Below, in pieces: positions 37,536-47,162 of a DNA stretch of 64,000 bases (position 1 is its first letter; each line of letters starts with the position of its first letter). The stretch comes from Heyndrickxia sporothermodurans (lineage in GTDB: Bacteria; Bacillota; Bacilli; Bacillales; Bacillaceae_C). The stretch lies in NCBI GenBank assembly GCA_016756695.1, contig CP066701.1, forward strand, positions 1,950,001 through 2,014,000, given 5' to 3'. Below the pieces are notes generated by a model. It ran no database searches, was not told where the DNA came from, and worked only from the letters and a program-made list of their open reading frames with translations. Made by a program: the position numbers and the translations under genes.

Positions 37536-38600
37536 ATTTTTAAAAAGAGCAATTATGAAATTGACTCAGATAGTAAAATTGATCAAAATAATGCGGTTTT
37601 AGATACTACCATTGAAACCACTACCCAAGGCCCGCAATCTGGATTTAGTGAAAGCCTGCCTACAAATCTAGGACTCATTCGTCAGCGATACCCGTCCACT
37701 ACTTTAACTGTAGAATCTATGACGATTGGAACGACATCGCAAACAAAAGTAATGATTCTCCATGATACTCAATATGTTGATCCCGTTGTTTTAGAAAGAA
37801 TAAAAAATTTTCTTTCTTCCGTTGAAGTTCAAATGTTTCAATCGGGGGAACAGCTGCTGGATATTATAAAAAAAAGTAATCGGTCGCTGTTCCCTGTCAT
37901 GCTGGTGAGTGAGAGACCGGACAGGGTAGCCGTAAACTTAGCTGGTGGAAAAGTAATCCTGCTTACTTCTGGTTCACCATTTGCTGTCATTTTGCCTACA
38001 GTAATGAAGGATTTTATGGCTTCAATGGAGGATATCTATCAAACCTATTGGGTCGGAAGATTTCTGCAGGTGCTGCGCTATATCGGATTTTTCTTGAGTA
38101 TTACGTTACCTGGGTTATATGTTGCTCTAACAAGTTATAACCCAGAGGTTTTTAGAGCTCAATTAGCGATATCGATCGCTGGAAGCCGTACAGGTGTGCC
38201 CTATCCCTCTTTTATTGAAGTATTATTGATGCTATTTATGATGGAATTATTGACAGAAGCTAGTATCCGTTTGCCCAAGGCGATTGGTCCGACTGCTACA
38301 ACCGTTGGCGGTTTGATTTTAGGACAGGCTGCTACAGAAGCGGATCTAGTTAGTAATATCATGATTATTCTTGTATCCGCCGTTGCGATTTCAAATTTTG
38401 TGGTACCTATCAATTCGTTTAGCTTTGCGATTAGGGTGTTGAAATACTTTGTGTTAGTGTTAGCTACCTTATTTGGGTTACTAGGTGTTGTCATTGGATT
38501 CTTTATGATTATTGCCTATTTTGTGAAACTGGATAGTTTTGGTGAACCGTTTTTTACCCTCGTTCAAAATAAATCAAAGAAAAATCTAGGAAACGGGTAA
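37536..38600 (+). pseudogene. gerA-type spore germination receptor subunit A, 3' part
   Basis: In frame with the interrupted 5' part the text resumes IFKKSNYEIDSDSKIDQNNA, then TIETTTQGPQSGFSESLPTN and LGLIRQRYPSTTLTVESM. The family hallmarks QGPQSGF, GRFLQVLRYIGFFLSITLPG, the PFPSFIE-like PYPSFIEVLLMLFMMELLTE, EASIRLPKAIGPTATTVGGL and five membrane helices follow. Together with 33280-33576 this would give a GerA protein near 453 residues. TTG 38613 of the gerB fragment begins 12 bp after its stop. Confidence 0.9.
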
Positions 38601-38612
38601 AGGAGCAGGACG

Positions 38613-38780
38613 TTGAATCGTTATTTTTTATATCTTGTATTAATAAACATGCTGATCAATGTCATTATGTTTGTTCCTAAAATTTTAATAGAGTATCGTT
38701 TTGATGGGACTGTCATGGGGATATTGATCGCTATACCAATAAGCCTTAGCCTTACATTTTTGTTCATCAAAAAAACTATG
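38613..38780 (+). pseudogene. gerB-type germination receptor subunit B, 5' fragment
   Basis: TTG 38613 after AAAGGAGC. NRYFLYLVLINMLINVIMFV, PKILIEYRFDGTVMGILIAI and IPISLSLTFLFIKKTM are the first two helices of a GerB (APC-type) protein of some 360 residues. Homology ends around 38775 where another gene tail begins in a different frame. gerC is missing also, so the whole germination operon is defunct. Confidence 0.8.
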
Positions 38781-39262
38781 AAAATTTTATTAGCTTCTTA
38801 GCGAAAAATGGGATTGACCATATTTATGATAGAAATACGGAGGGTGTGAAACAGCCACTTGAAATAAAGCTTGAATCCATTCAATTAAAACAACCAATCG
38901 GCCCAATCACGTCCTGTTCTTCAGATGAAATGAGAGACAGGCTAGAAAAAGGCTTTGAAATCATGTTATCTAAATCGGAAAAGATAAAAGAAAACTTCAA
39001 TAAAAAAATTAAAGATAGAGATAAGACCATTTCAAGCCTTCGAAATAAACTAAAGAATCAAGATGGTGGAATAACGGACGAATCGACTCCTTATGTCGAT
39101 TTTAAAAAGGAAATAGAAGAGAAAGACGTGTTTATTTTAAAACTTAAAAATGACATAGAGAAGAAAAACATGAAAATCAGAAATATGGAAAGCTCTCGCT
39201 CTTGGAGAATTACCATGCCATTACGTCGGTTTTCGAAAAAAATAAGTGGAACCGAAAGATGA
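38774..39262 (+). pseudogene. C-terminal tail of an unrelated protein (glycosyltransferase/methyltransferase-like)
   Basis: From about 38774 the frame reads NYENFISFLAKNGIDHIYDR, NTEGVKQPLEIKLESIQLKQ, a long lysine-rich coiled coil (KSEKIKENFNKKIKDRDKTI; KKEIEEKDVFILKLKNDIEK) and ends SSRSWRITMPLRRFSKKI. The S-R-S-W-R-I-T-x-P-L-R end is common in bacterial surface-polysaccharide glycosyltransferases. No start signals exist, so it is a remnant joined to gerB by deletion. Confidence 0.6.
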
Positions 39263-39348
39263 TGCGAAAAATCCGAATCTGGACTGATGTTCTTATTAGA
39301 TAGAAAATCAACAAATAAATATTCGCTAATTGAAGTCGTTTTTTTTAT

Positions 39349-39387
39349 AAAGGATTGGGGTCTTAACTATCACTCCCAGTCCTTTTT
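39349..39387 (+). terminator. terminator
   Basis: AAAGGATTGGGG (39349-39360) pairs with CTCCCAGTCCTTT (39373-39385), then T-run. Ends the decayed region. The following 180 bp to the S9 peptidase gene are AT-rich with no gene seen. Confidence 0.8.
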
Positions 39388-39586
39388 GTATCCCCCGGAA
39401 AAAGAATACTAGTAAAATTAAATAAAATTTTTTGGAATATATTTATTTATTAATATATTCAGTTTTGTTATCCTTGTTTTCATAATGCTTTATCTTAAAA
39501 TGCACCGGTAGCGATTCAAGCAAAAAAAATTAATCATCATCAAACTTTAGTATAGTTTTAAATTCAACTAGATGGGAGAGGGAAAA

Positions 39587-41392
39587 ATGATCAATCAAGA
39601 GGAATTACTCGAATATTTACAGGTGAATGCGGCATATAAATCACAAGTCATTCCAAAAAAAGAGACATTCACATTTGTTTCTAAAATAACAGGGATGCCT
39701 CAAATCTGGACTTTAGATGAGAAACAAAATCCAGTCCAATATATAGAAACGAAAGACCGTCCGATGAGTATTCATCATTCGCCGAATGGTGAAATGACGG
39801 TAATCGGTATAGATGATAAAGGAAATGAGAAACAGCAAATTTATTTGTATGATCAAAAGCATGACAAATTGGAAACATTGGTCGAATCCCTCGAGCATTT
39901 TCATTATTTAGGTGGATGGTCTCCTGATGGACAATATTTCTCGTATTCTAGTAATCGCCGTCAACCGGGTTACTTTGATGTGTTTATTGTAGAGGTTGCC
40001 ACGAAAGAGATAAGAGAAGTTACTCAATATGATGGAAATTGTACCCCGTTAAGCTGGCTTGATCAAGATCATCTAATAATTGATATCCCCGAATCGAATA
40101 TTGATAGTGCTATCTATCGATTAAATATACATACGAAGGAGAAAACGAGAATCGGAGAAGACCATCATCCAGCTCGTTATCAATCACCCGTGATGATGAA
40201 AAGTAAAGAGGGAGGGTATGTTCTAACCGATCTCGGAGAAGAAACATTGTATCTAGCCCGGTTTACTTTTGAACATCCAGAGAAACTAGAAAAGCTTCTC
40301 CATTGGGAAAAATGGGATATAGGAGAATTGAAGAAATCTCCCAACGAGGATTACTTGGCGTTAACACTGAATGAAGGAGGTATTTCAAGGCTATGGCTTT
40401 ACCTTCCTGACTCGAATGAAAAAGAATATATAAAAGGTATTCCGGATGGTGTCATTGAGTCGATTTCTTGGTTGAATCCTGATGAATTCATTTTTTCGCT
40501 AAAAACTCCAACCATTCCAGGAGACATATGGAAATATTCCCTTTCTTCTAAGAAACTTAAGCGATTAACTACTATTAGTCAATCGGAGATGATTAGTCGA
40601 AGTGGGCAAGCTCCGAAAATCTGTACCTATCAATCTTTTGATCAATTGGAAGTACCTTATTTTTACTATAGCCAAGGCCATGACAAAAATAAGCCAGCTG
40701 TCATCTATGTACATGGTGGGCCAGAAGGACAGTCAAAAGCGGATTATAACCCCGTTATTCAATTTTTAGTCCATCAAGGTTTTGCTGTTGCTGCTCCAAA
40801 TGTACGAGGAAGTAATGGCTATGGCAGAAGCTATCTTAAACTGGATGATGCCCGGAAACGAATGGACTCTGTGCGCGACCTTGAATGGTTAGTGAAGGAT
40901 TTAATTGATACACATGGGGTTGATCCAGGAAATATTGGAATTATGGGGCGAAGCTATGGAGGATTTATGGTGTTGGCTGCTCTCACCCATTATCCCGATT
41001 TATGGGCGGCAGGTGTTGATATCGTTGGTATTTCCCATTTGGAAACGATGTTGGAAAATACAGGCGAATGGAGACGTCGTTTAAGGGAATGTGAGTATGG
41101 ATCTTTAGATCGGGATCGTGAATTTTTTGATGTAATAGCTCCGTTGAATCATTCACACAAAATAAAGGTGCCGCTCTTCGTTTTTCACGGGCGAAATGAT
41201 ACCCGAGTTCCAGTAAGAGAATCCGAACAAATGGTGGAGAAGATGAAGGCTGATCATCAAGAGGTTGACTTAATTATTTTTGAAGATGAGGGGCACCAGA
41301 CAGAAAGATTAGAAAATCATTTGACCATGCATAAGAATACGATTGAATTTTTTACAAAGCATTTAATGGAGTCAACAACTATAGAAAACTAA
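39587..41392 (+). CDS. S9-family prolyl-oligopeptidase-type serine peptidase
   Basis: 601 residues from ATG 39587, with GGGAGAGGG ahead; an ATG at 39572 contains the ribosome site. The N-terminal two thirds form a WD40-like propeller (GGWSPDGQYFSYSSNRR; RLWLYLPDSNE), the C-terminal third an alpha/beta hydrolase: AVIYVHGGPEGQSKADYN, nucleophile Ser456 in MGRSYGGFMVL, Asp in FHGRNDTRVP and His in EDEGHQTERL. No signal peptide, so cytoplasmic; by family an acylaminoacyl or oligopeptidase for short peptides. It fits beside the peptide-uptake operon downstream but has its own terminator. Confidence 0.92.
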   Translation: MINQEELLEYLQVNAAYKSQVIPKKETFTFVSKITGMPQIWTLDEKQNPVQYIETKDRPMSIHHSPNGEMTVIGIDDKGNEKQQIYLYDQKHDKLETLVESLEHFHYLGGWSPDGQYFSYSSNRRQPGYFDVFIVEVATKEIREVTQYDGNCTPLSWLDQDHLIIDIPESNIDSAIYRLNIHTKEKTRIGEDHHPARYQSPVMMKSKEGGYVLTDLGEETLYLARFTFEHPEKLEKLLHWEKWDIGELKKSPNEDYLALTLNEGGISRLWLYLPDSNEKEYIKGIPDGVIESISWLNPDEFIFSLKTPTIPGDIWKYSLSSKKLKRLTTISQSEMISRSGQAPKICTYQSFDQLEVPYFYYSQGHDKNKPAVIYVHGGPEGQSKADYNPVIQFLVHQGFAVAAPNVRGSNGYGRSYLKLDDARKRMDSVRDLEWLVKDLIDTHGVDPGNIGIMGRSYGGFMVLAALTHYPDLWAAGVDIVGISHLETMLENTGEWRRRLRECEYGSLDRDREFFDVIAPLNHSHKIKVPLFVFHGRNDTRVPVRESEQMVEKMKADHQEVDLIIFEDEGHQTERLENHLTMHKNTIEFFTKHLMESTTIEN

Positions 41393-41405
41393 ACGTGATA
41401 AGTGA

Positions 41406-41445
41406 AGATGGGTGCCCAACATTAATGGGACACCCATCTTTTTAT
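41406..41445 (+). terminator. terminator after S9 peptidase gene
   Basis: GATGGGTG (41407-41414) pairs with CACCCATC (41431-41438), followed by TTTTTAT. Confidence 0.9.
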
Positions 41446-41656
41446 AAAAATAAAAGTATATAATTTTTGCTAGCAGTTCTACATACACTTTTCTTCGATT
41501 ATTTTCCCGTTCCCGATATAAACTTTTGCATTTGTGAAAAAACACGTTGTAGGAACCTACTGAATTTTTATAAAAGTTATTGATTTCTGAAAAATATAAA
41601 TATATAATACCATTTATATTCTCTTTTTTGATAGTAAAAAGTGAAATTAGTATTGG

Positions 41657-41689
41657 AAAATGGAATATTTCATAATAATATTCCGTTTT
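41657..41689 (+). promoter_or_regulatory. long palindrome before the Lrp gene, candidate operator
   Basis: AAAATGGAATATT, then TCATAAT, then AATATTCCGTTTT: 13-bp arms with a single mismatch, 31 bp before the Lrp-type start. Lrp/AsnC proteins usually repress their own gene through such AT-rich dyads. The 210 bp upstream of it hold no gene. Confidence 0.6.
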
Positions 41690-41719
41690 ATAGTACTAAA
41701 TGCAAAAAGGAGGTAATCT

Positions 41720-42166
41720 ATGGATTACGAGATTGATGATTTAGATCGTGGAATAATTAAAGCATTATCTATGGACGGTCGAATGGCATTTAAAGAGATT
41801 GCTGGACGACTAAATGTAACGGAAAAAACAATTAGGCTTCGTTATAAAAGTTTAGTAGAAAACAAAATATTAGAAGTTGTTGGTGTAGTGAATCCGATTA
41901 CACTTGGTCTGAAATCTGGTGCTATTATTCAAATAAAAGTTGGCCCTCATTCCATTTCGAAAGTGATTGAATTACTGAAAAAAATAAAAGGTGTCCGATA
42001 TATCACATTAACATCTGGGGAATATCCACTACTTGTGCAAACAACTGCACCAAATCAAGAAGAAATCACCGAGACGATCAACAAATTAAATCAAATTCAA
42101 GAAATTACCCACTTTAATACGATTGTACAGCTACAAGTATATAAAAATTCGTTCGATTATTTTTAA
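41720..42166 (+). CDS. Lrp/AsnC-family regulator
   Basis: 148 residues with AAAGGAGG upstream. N-terminal winged helix (DDLDRGIIKALSMDGRMAFK, GRLNVTEKTIRLRYKSL) and C-terminal RAM ligand domain (AIIQIKVGPHSISKVIELLK; RYITLTSGEYPLLVQTT). Lies 50 bp before dppA in the same direction, so it probably senses an amino acid and sets the level of the dpp operon. In B. subtilis dpp is CodY-controlled; a linked Lrp is a different wiring and is inferred. Confidence 0.9.
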   Translation: MDYEIDDLDRGIIKALSMDGRMAFKEIAGRLNVTEKTIRLRYKSLVENKILEVVGVVNPITLGLKSGAIIQIKVGPHSISKVIELLKKIKGVRYITLTSGEYPLLVQTTAPNQEEITETINKLNQIQEITHFNTIVQLQVYKNSFDYF

Positions 42167-42216
42167 AAGGGACAAGGGACTTGTCGCCTTTGTTCCTCAA
42201 AAAGGGGGAGACATTC

Positions 42217-43062
42217 ATGAAAGTATTTATTTCGGCCGATATTGAAGGGATATCTGGGGTTGCAACGAATCAGCAGTTAAAAACCGATGCTGAATACCAG
42301 CGGTTTAGAAAATTGATGACATCTGAAGTAAATGCAGCGATTGAAGGAGCATTTAACGGAGGAGCTACCGAGGTAGTTGTCGCGGATGGCCATGGAAATA
42401 TGTCAAATATCCTAATTGAGGACTTAGATTCTAGAGCCAGATTAGTGTCTGGAAGCAATCGTGTGATGTGCCAGCTAGAGGGATTGGACAATACGTTTGA
42501 TGCGATTATGTTTGTCGGTCATCATGGGAGAGAAGGCGGTTCAGATGCGATAATCAGCCACACATTAGCAGGTATATGTGTAAACGAAATGAAAATAGGT
42601 GGCAAAGTGGTTGGTGAAACCGAGATGAATGCATTTGTTGCAGGTGGCTTTGGCGTTCCCGCGGTCTTTATCAGCGGTGACGATGCTTATGTCAAAGAAG
42701 TAAAGGAAACTCTTCCAGATGTGGAAGCTGTTGTAGTGAAAAGAGCCGTTGACCGATTTGCTGCAGAACTCATTCATCCGGATGTCACTCACAAGGAGAT
42801 TCGCGAAAAAGCGGAAAGCGCAATGAAGAAAATAAGTTCGTTTCAACCACTCGCTTTAGATGGCCCTGTTACATTTGAAATTGAATTTAAGGGATCACAG
42901 CAAGCGAAGATGACCACCACACTTCCAACTGTGAAGCAGATTAGTCCGAAAAGAATTCAATTTACTTGCGACGATATCATCACTGCGTATAAGCATATGT
43001 GGGGTTGTGTCATTATTGCCATTGCAGCTACCAATGGTGTTCTAGGAAATGTAAATGCATAA
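42217..43062 (+). CDS. dppA: D-aminopeptidase DppA, M55 metallopeptidase
   Basis: 281 residues from ATG 42217, with AAAGGGGGAG ahead. MKVFISADIEGISGV has the zinc-binding Asp8 and Glu10; ADGHGN, GHHGREGG and GETEMNA provide the remaining ligands; the family end is present (VKQISPKRIQFTCDDIITAY). M55 enzymes form self-compartmentalised decamers and cut D-Ala from D-amino-acid peptides, linked to recycling of wall peptides. First gene of the transporter operon, as in B. subtilis. Confidence 0.95.
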   Translation: MKVFISADIEGISGVATNQQLKTDAEYQRFRKLMTSEVNAAIEGAFNGGATEVVVADGHGNMSNILIEDLDSRARLVSGSNRVMCQLEGLDNTFDAIMFVGHHGREGGSDAIISHTLAGICVNEMKIGGKVVGETEMNAFVAGGFGVPAVFISGDDAYVKEVKETLPDVEAVVVKRAVDRFAAELIHPDVTHKEIREKAESAMKKISSFQPLALDGPVTFEIEFKGSQQAKMTTTLPTVKQISPKRIQFTCDDIITAYKHMWGCVIIAIAATNGVLGNVNA

Positions 43063-43118
43063 GTAGAGGTAAATTATACCTAAGGACTTTAGTACTACTC
43101 AGCTTTTAAGCGATAGTT

Positions 43119-43150
43119 GGGTTAAGGGTTAAAGGTTAAAGGTTAAAGGG
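43119..43150 (+). repeat. GGTTAAA heptanucleotide tandem repeat
   Basis: About four and a half copies of GGTTAAA (first ones imperfect) in the dppA-dppB gap. A slippage-prone microsatellite in a 181-bp leader could alter dppBC expression; no hairpin of note. Confidence 0.8.
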
Positions 43151-43243
43151 TCGTTACAGTAAAAAAGAGCATTTTATCGTTAAACTATGCCACCGTGGAA
43201 TTTAAAAGATCAAGCCTAAATAATGAATGGAGGTGTATGCGGG

Positions 43244-44170
43244 TTGTATATATTAAAACGATTTTTTACGATGATTTTGACGATATGGGTCATTGCAACG
43301 TTAACATTCGTTATTATGAAACTCATCCCAGGCGATCCATTTGCATCGGATGCAGATGTCTTACCTCAAGAGGTATTAGAAAATATACGAGCCAACTACA
43401 ACTTAGATAAACCAATTCCGGTCCAATATGTACTTTATTTAAAAAGTTTAGTGACGTTGGACTTGGGACCATCCATCCAATCAAAGACAAGAACGGTCAA
43501 TGATATTATTGCATCAGGTTTTCCCGCTTCCGCCACACTGGGGCTTCAATCCATTGTCATTGCCTTAATTTTTGGTCTTTTACTAGGGATCATTGCCGCT
43601 TTAAATCATAATCGATTTTTAGACTATACGGCGATGGTAATCGCCATCATAGGAATATCTATACCTAGCTTTATATTAGCACCGCTTTTAATTAAGTTTT
43701 TCGCTGTTAAATGGGGGATATTGCCGGTTGCATCATGGGGCACATGGCAGCATACGATTTTACCTTCCATTGCCCTTGCAACTACACCATTAGCTGTTGT
43801 TGCCCGCTTTATGCGTTCGAGCATGATTGATGTAATGAATCAAAATTATATTAAGACTGCAGATGCAAAGGGCTTAACAACGACGAAGCTAGTTTTCAAA
43901 CATGGAATACGAAATGCGATTTTACCGGTAGTTACCTTCATAGGTCCATTATTTGTCTCATTAATTACCGGAACATTTGTAATTGAGAAAATCTTTGCTA
44001 TCCCAGGGATAGGGCGTTATTTCGTAGATAGTATCTTCAATCGTGATTATCCAGTCATTATGGGAACGACCGTATTCTTTAGTGTCATTCTCGTTGTGAC
44101 ATTGTTTTTAATCGATATTTCATACCGGCTTATAGATCCAAGAATTAAGCTGACAAGTAAGGGGGATTAA
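43244..44170 (+). CDS. dppB: dipeptide/oligopeptide ABC transporter permease DppB
   Basis: 308 residues from TTG 43244, chosen for GGAGGTG eight bases ahead; an ATG at 43223 overlaps that site. YILKRFFTMILTIWVIATLT, PGDPF, six membrane helices and the EAA loop MNQNYIKTADAKGLTTTKLV with GIRNAILPVVT are those of the DppB/OppB family. Forms the channel with DppC. Next gene starts one base after the stop. Confidence 0.95.
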   Translation: MYILKRFFTMILTIWVIATLTFVIMKLIPGDPFASDADVLPQEVLENIRANYNLDKPIPVQYVLYLKSLVTLDLGPSIQSKTRTVNDIIASGFPASATLGLQSIVIALIFGLLLGIIAALNHNRFLDYTAMVIAIIGISIPSFILAPLLIKFFAVKWGILPVASWGTWQHTILPSIALATTPLAVVARFMRSSMIDVMNQNYIKTADAKGLTTTKLVFKHGIRNAILPVVTFIGPLFVSLITGTFVIEKIFAIPGIGRYFVDSIFNRDYPVIMGTTVFFSVILVVTLFLIDISYRLIDPRIKLTSKGD

Positions 44171-44171
44171 C

Positions 44172-45116
44172 ATGTTAGATAAAAAAATCGATCAATCCCT
44201 ATTTCGGCCAGCCGATCCAAAAAGATTAGTAGCGGATTCCATCCAACGTCCGTCTTTAAGTGCTTGGAAGGACGCTCTTCTAAAAATCGTAAAAAATAAG
44301 CTGGCCGTCTTAGGATTCACTCTACTTGTCATCATTGTGTTTTTTGCCATTTTTGGCCCATCGATGGTGTCATATAGTCCTTCTGATCAAAGTCTGACGA
44401 AAGCCAATTTAGCGCCGTCAAGTGAGCACTGGTTTGGAACCGATGATCTTGGAAGAGATATGTGGGCACGAACATGGTATGGAGCCAGAGTGTCATTGAC
44501 GATTGGACTTGTCGCCGCATTGATTGATTTATTGCTCGGCGTCGTTATTGGCGGGGTTTCCGGTTATATGGCAGGACGTGGAAAAAAGGGAGACCGAATA
44601 GACAGCACGCTCATGAGAATTGTGGAAGTTTTATACGGTATTCCTTATTTACTCGTTGTTATTTTATTAATGGTGATCATGGAGCCGGGAGTACCAACCA
44701 TTATTATTGCATTAACCGTGACTGGTTGGATTGGTATGGCACGGATCATACGCGGACAAGTATTGCAGTTAAAAACACAGGAGTATGTTTTAGCTGCTGA
44801 AAAATTAGGTACATCCCATCCAAAAATTATTTTAAAGCATTTAATTCCAAATACACTTGGGATTATTATCGTCAATTTAACATTTACCATTCCTCAAGCG
44901 ATTTTCGCTGAATCCTTTTTAAGCTTTCTTGGCTTAGGTGTACAAGCTCCACATGCGAGCTGGGGGACGATGGCTAATGATGCATTAGGTGTTATTTTAA
45001 GTGGTCAATGGTGGAGATTATTTTTCCCGGGCTTTCTCATTTCATTAACAATGTTTGCTTTTAATGCATTTGGAGATGGAGTTCAGGATGCCTTAGATCC
45101 AAGAAGCGGTGACTAG
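44172..45116 (+). CDS. dppC: dipeptide/oligopeptide ABC transporter permease DppC
   Basis: 314 residues. N-terminal cytoplasmic stretch, helix [16 protein letters not shown]-like segment, [20 protein letters not shown] (family hallmark), EAA loop [20 protein letters not shown] and [20 protein letters not shown]. Complete and without defects. Should pair with DppB, but the ATPase genes behind it are broken in this window. Confidence 0.95.
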   Translation: MLDKKIDQSLFRPADPKRLVADSIQRPSLSAWKDALLKIVKNKLAVLGFTLLVIIVFFAIFGPSMVSYSPSDQSLTKANLAPSSEHWFGTDDLGRDMWARTWYGARVSLTIGLVAALIDLLLGVVIGGVSGYMAGRGKKGDRIDSTLMRIVEVLYGIPYLLVVILLMVIMEPGVPTIIIALTVTGWIGMARIIRGQVLQLKTQEYVLAAEKLGTSHPKIILKHLIPNTLGIIIVNLTFTIPQAIFAESFLSFLGLGVQAPHASWGTMANDALGVILSGQWWRLFFPGFLISLTMFAFNAFGDGVQDALDPRSGD

Positions 45117-45127
45117 GAGGTGAAAAC

Positions 45128-45323
45128 ATGGAGCGTTTATTAGAGGTTTCGAATTTAGAAGTGAATTTTAAAACATATGGCGGTGAGGTAAAAGCGGTCC
45201 GTGATGTTTCCTTCCACGTGAATAAAGGCGAAATCATGGCCATTGTTGGAGAAAGTGGAAGTGGAAAAAGCGTAACAGTTCAAGCGATTATGGATTTAAT
45301 ACCAACACCCCCTGGAAAAATAA
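45128..45323 (+). pseudogene. dppD: dppD ATPase gene, 5' part (interrupted by IS)
   Basis: [40 protein letters not shown] and Walker [11 protein letters not shown], then IPTPPGKI up to 45323. The element at 45324-47162 cuts here; the match resumes KGGKILFQGKDLL at 47171. The flanking 8-bp repeat AAAAATAA shows a simple insertion that could restore the gene if cleanly excised. Confidence 0.95.
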
Positions 45324-47162
45324 CGTATTGTCAAAACTTTTATATAAAATAGGCTATAAACTACCTTAATAGAGGGATTTTTGAGCAAAAAAATTGCCAC
45401 CCCCCTAAATCTAAGGATAATTGAGGTTACCACACACCCAACAACCTTAGAAAAGGAAGTGACAAGTTGTACCCTCAAATTATAACCTATTTACTAACTT
45501 TTATAAAATTCCAAGAACAAATAATTCGAACATTACTCACCCTACTTATTGGGAAGAGTATGTTTGATAAACCGAAAGATCAGCAGCCTGTTAACAAACC
45601 TTATCGAAAACTACAAGTTGATGATCTTCCCATTATCGAAATCCCAGAAAAGCTGAATTATCGAAATCTCTAACGGAGTACCAAGAGAAGCATGGGAAAT
45701 CTCTTAAACCCGTTCGAAGACACAAGAACGCAAAAGTGTCGGTACCTAAAGGAATGAAATGTCCTAAGTGTGGTGCACCATCTGATTATCTTTATGCCAA
45801 TAATGGTGATAGGGACAGTATCAATGCAAGGTATGTTCTTGCCTTTTCAGCGATAAGAATCGTTTTTCGAAAGATACCATTTTGAAATGTCCTCATTGTT
45901 CTAAAACACTCGATAAGATCAAGGAGCGAAAAGATTTCGATGTGTTTAAGTGTAAAAATGACGACTGTCCGTATTATCAAAAGAAATTAAACGGTATGTC
46001 TTCCAAAGAAAAGAAACAGTTTAAAAAGGATCCCCAGTCGTTTAAGTTAAGGTATATTTTTCGCCAATTTCACATTGATTTTCAACCATTATCCAAGAAT
46101 TCACCGGAGTTGCCAGTTGTTGATCTGTCTAGAATCTATGCTTCTCCGCATACGTTAGGTTTGATATTGACCTACCATGTGAATTACGGTCTTTCCGCAA
46201 GAAGGACCGCGCCCTTATGCAGGATGTTCACGGTGTAGCTATTTCTCATCAGACGATATTGAACTACGAAAATAGTGTGGCTCTTTTACTTAAACCTTAC
46301 GTGGATCACTATCCTTATGAGCTTTCAGATCAATTCTGTGGTGACGAAACCTATATCCGGGTCAATGGAAAATGGCATTATCTCTTTTTCTTCTTTGACG
46401 CGGTGAAAAAGATCGTCCTTTCGTACCGAGTGTCGCCTAATCGTGATACAGCATCCGCCATTCAAGCGATAAACGACGTCCTACTGAAGATGGAAGAGAT
46501 CCCTGAAAACCTTACATTCGTAGTAGATGGAAATCCAATCTATCTTCTAGCCCAGCATTTCTTCGCTCAGAATAATATTTCTTTCGATGTGAAGCAAGTA
46601 ATCGGGCTGACAAATGAAGATCCCATCTCAACCGAATACAGACCGTTAAAACAGATTATCGAAAGACTGAATCGCACATTTAAAGGAAATTATCGCTCTA
46701 CACAAGGATTTGGATCGGATCATGGATCTGTTTCTTTTGTCACCTTGTTTGCGGCGTATTTTAACTTTCTACGACCACATGCATCCCTAGAGGGCAAGGT
46801 ACCCGTTGTGAATCCAAAGTTATCAGGACTTCCTACCATGCCTGCGCGTTGGACAAAGCTCATCGAGTTAGCTCAACGATGGATAGTCGAACAAAGATCC
46901 GCCTAACTTTTTGTTTAGCAGAGCCCTTGGACAAATTTAGCAATCGGCGGAGCGAACTCTTGACAAACCGAACTTGCCAATGGTTTAAAATGAAAATACC
47001 AAGGGCTTATTTGGTATGCCTTCTTTTTGTCCCCTTCGCCCTTGTTAACCTTGGATCAAACCATTGGCGTGTTTGTCAAGAGCGATTGCGGGAGCTCCCC
47101 ACCTAATAAATGGAAAGTAACCTAAACAACTATTTAGTTTTCATAGAACTTTTTACAATACC
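45324..47162 (+). mobile_element. insertion sequence with zinc-ribbon DDE transposase, 8-bp target duplication
   Basis: 1,839 bp between direct repeats AAAAATAA (45316-45323 and 47163-47170). Ends are inverted and imperfect: CGTATTGTCAAAACTT and, inverted, GGTATTGTAAAAAGTT. Holds one transposase gene with several frameshifts. The 200 bp behind the gene contain an imperfect long inverted region (AGCGAACTCTTGACAAACC with a counterpart near 47060). Family not fixed; the DDE core resembles IS6/IS240-type transposases. Confidence 0.88.
45467..46906 (+). pseudogene. DDE transposase with N-terminal zinc ribbons, multiply frameshifted
   Basis: TTG 45467 (GGAAGTGAC upstream) starts MYPQIITYLLTFIKFQEQII. 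Joined across breaks near 45665, 45805 and 46205, the chain has two Cys clusters (MKCPKCGAPSDY ... QCKVCSC; LKCPHC ... FKCKNDDCPYY) and the core CGDETYIRVNGKWHYLFFFF, FVVDGNP and RPLKQIIERLNRTFKGNYR. Each break needs about one added base. The zinc-ribbon plus IS240-like core is a distinct Firmicutes transposase group. Not functional as read. Confidence 0.8.

Noticed and set aside
43119-43150. Telomere-like or origin iteron repeat
   Set aside because: Too few copies, no DnaA boxes or replication gene nearby, and it sits between two operon genes.
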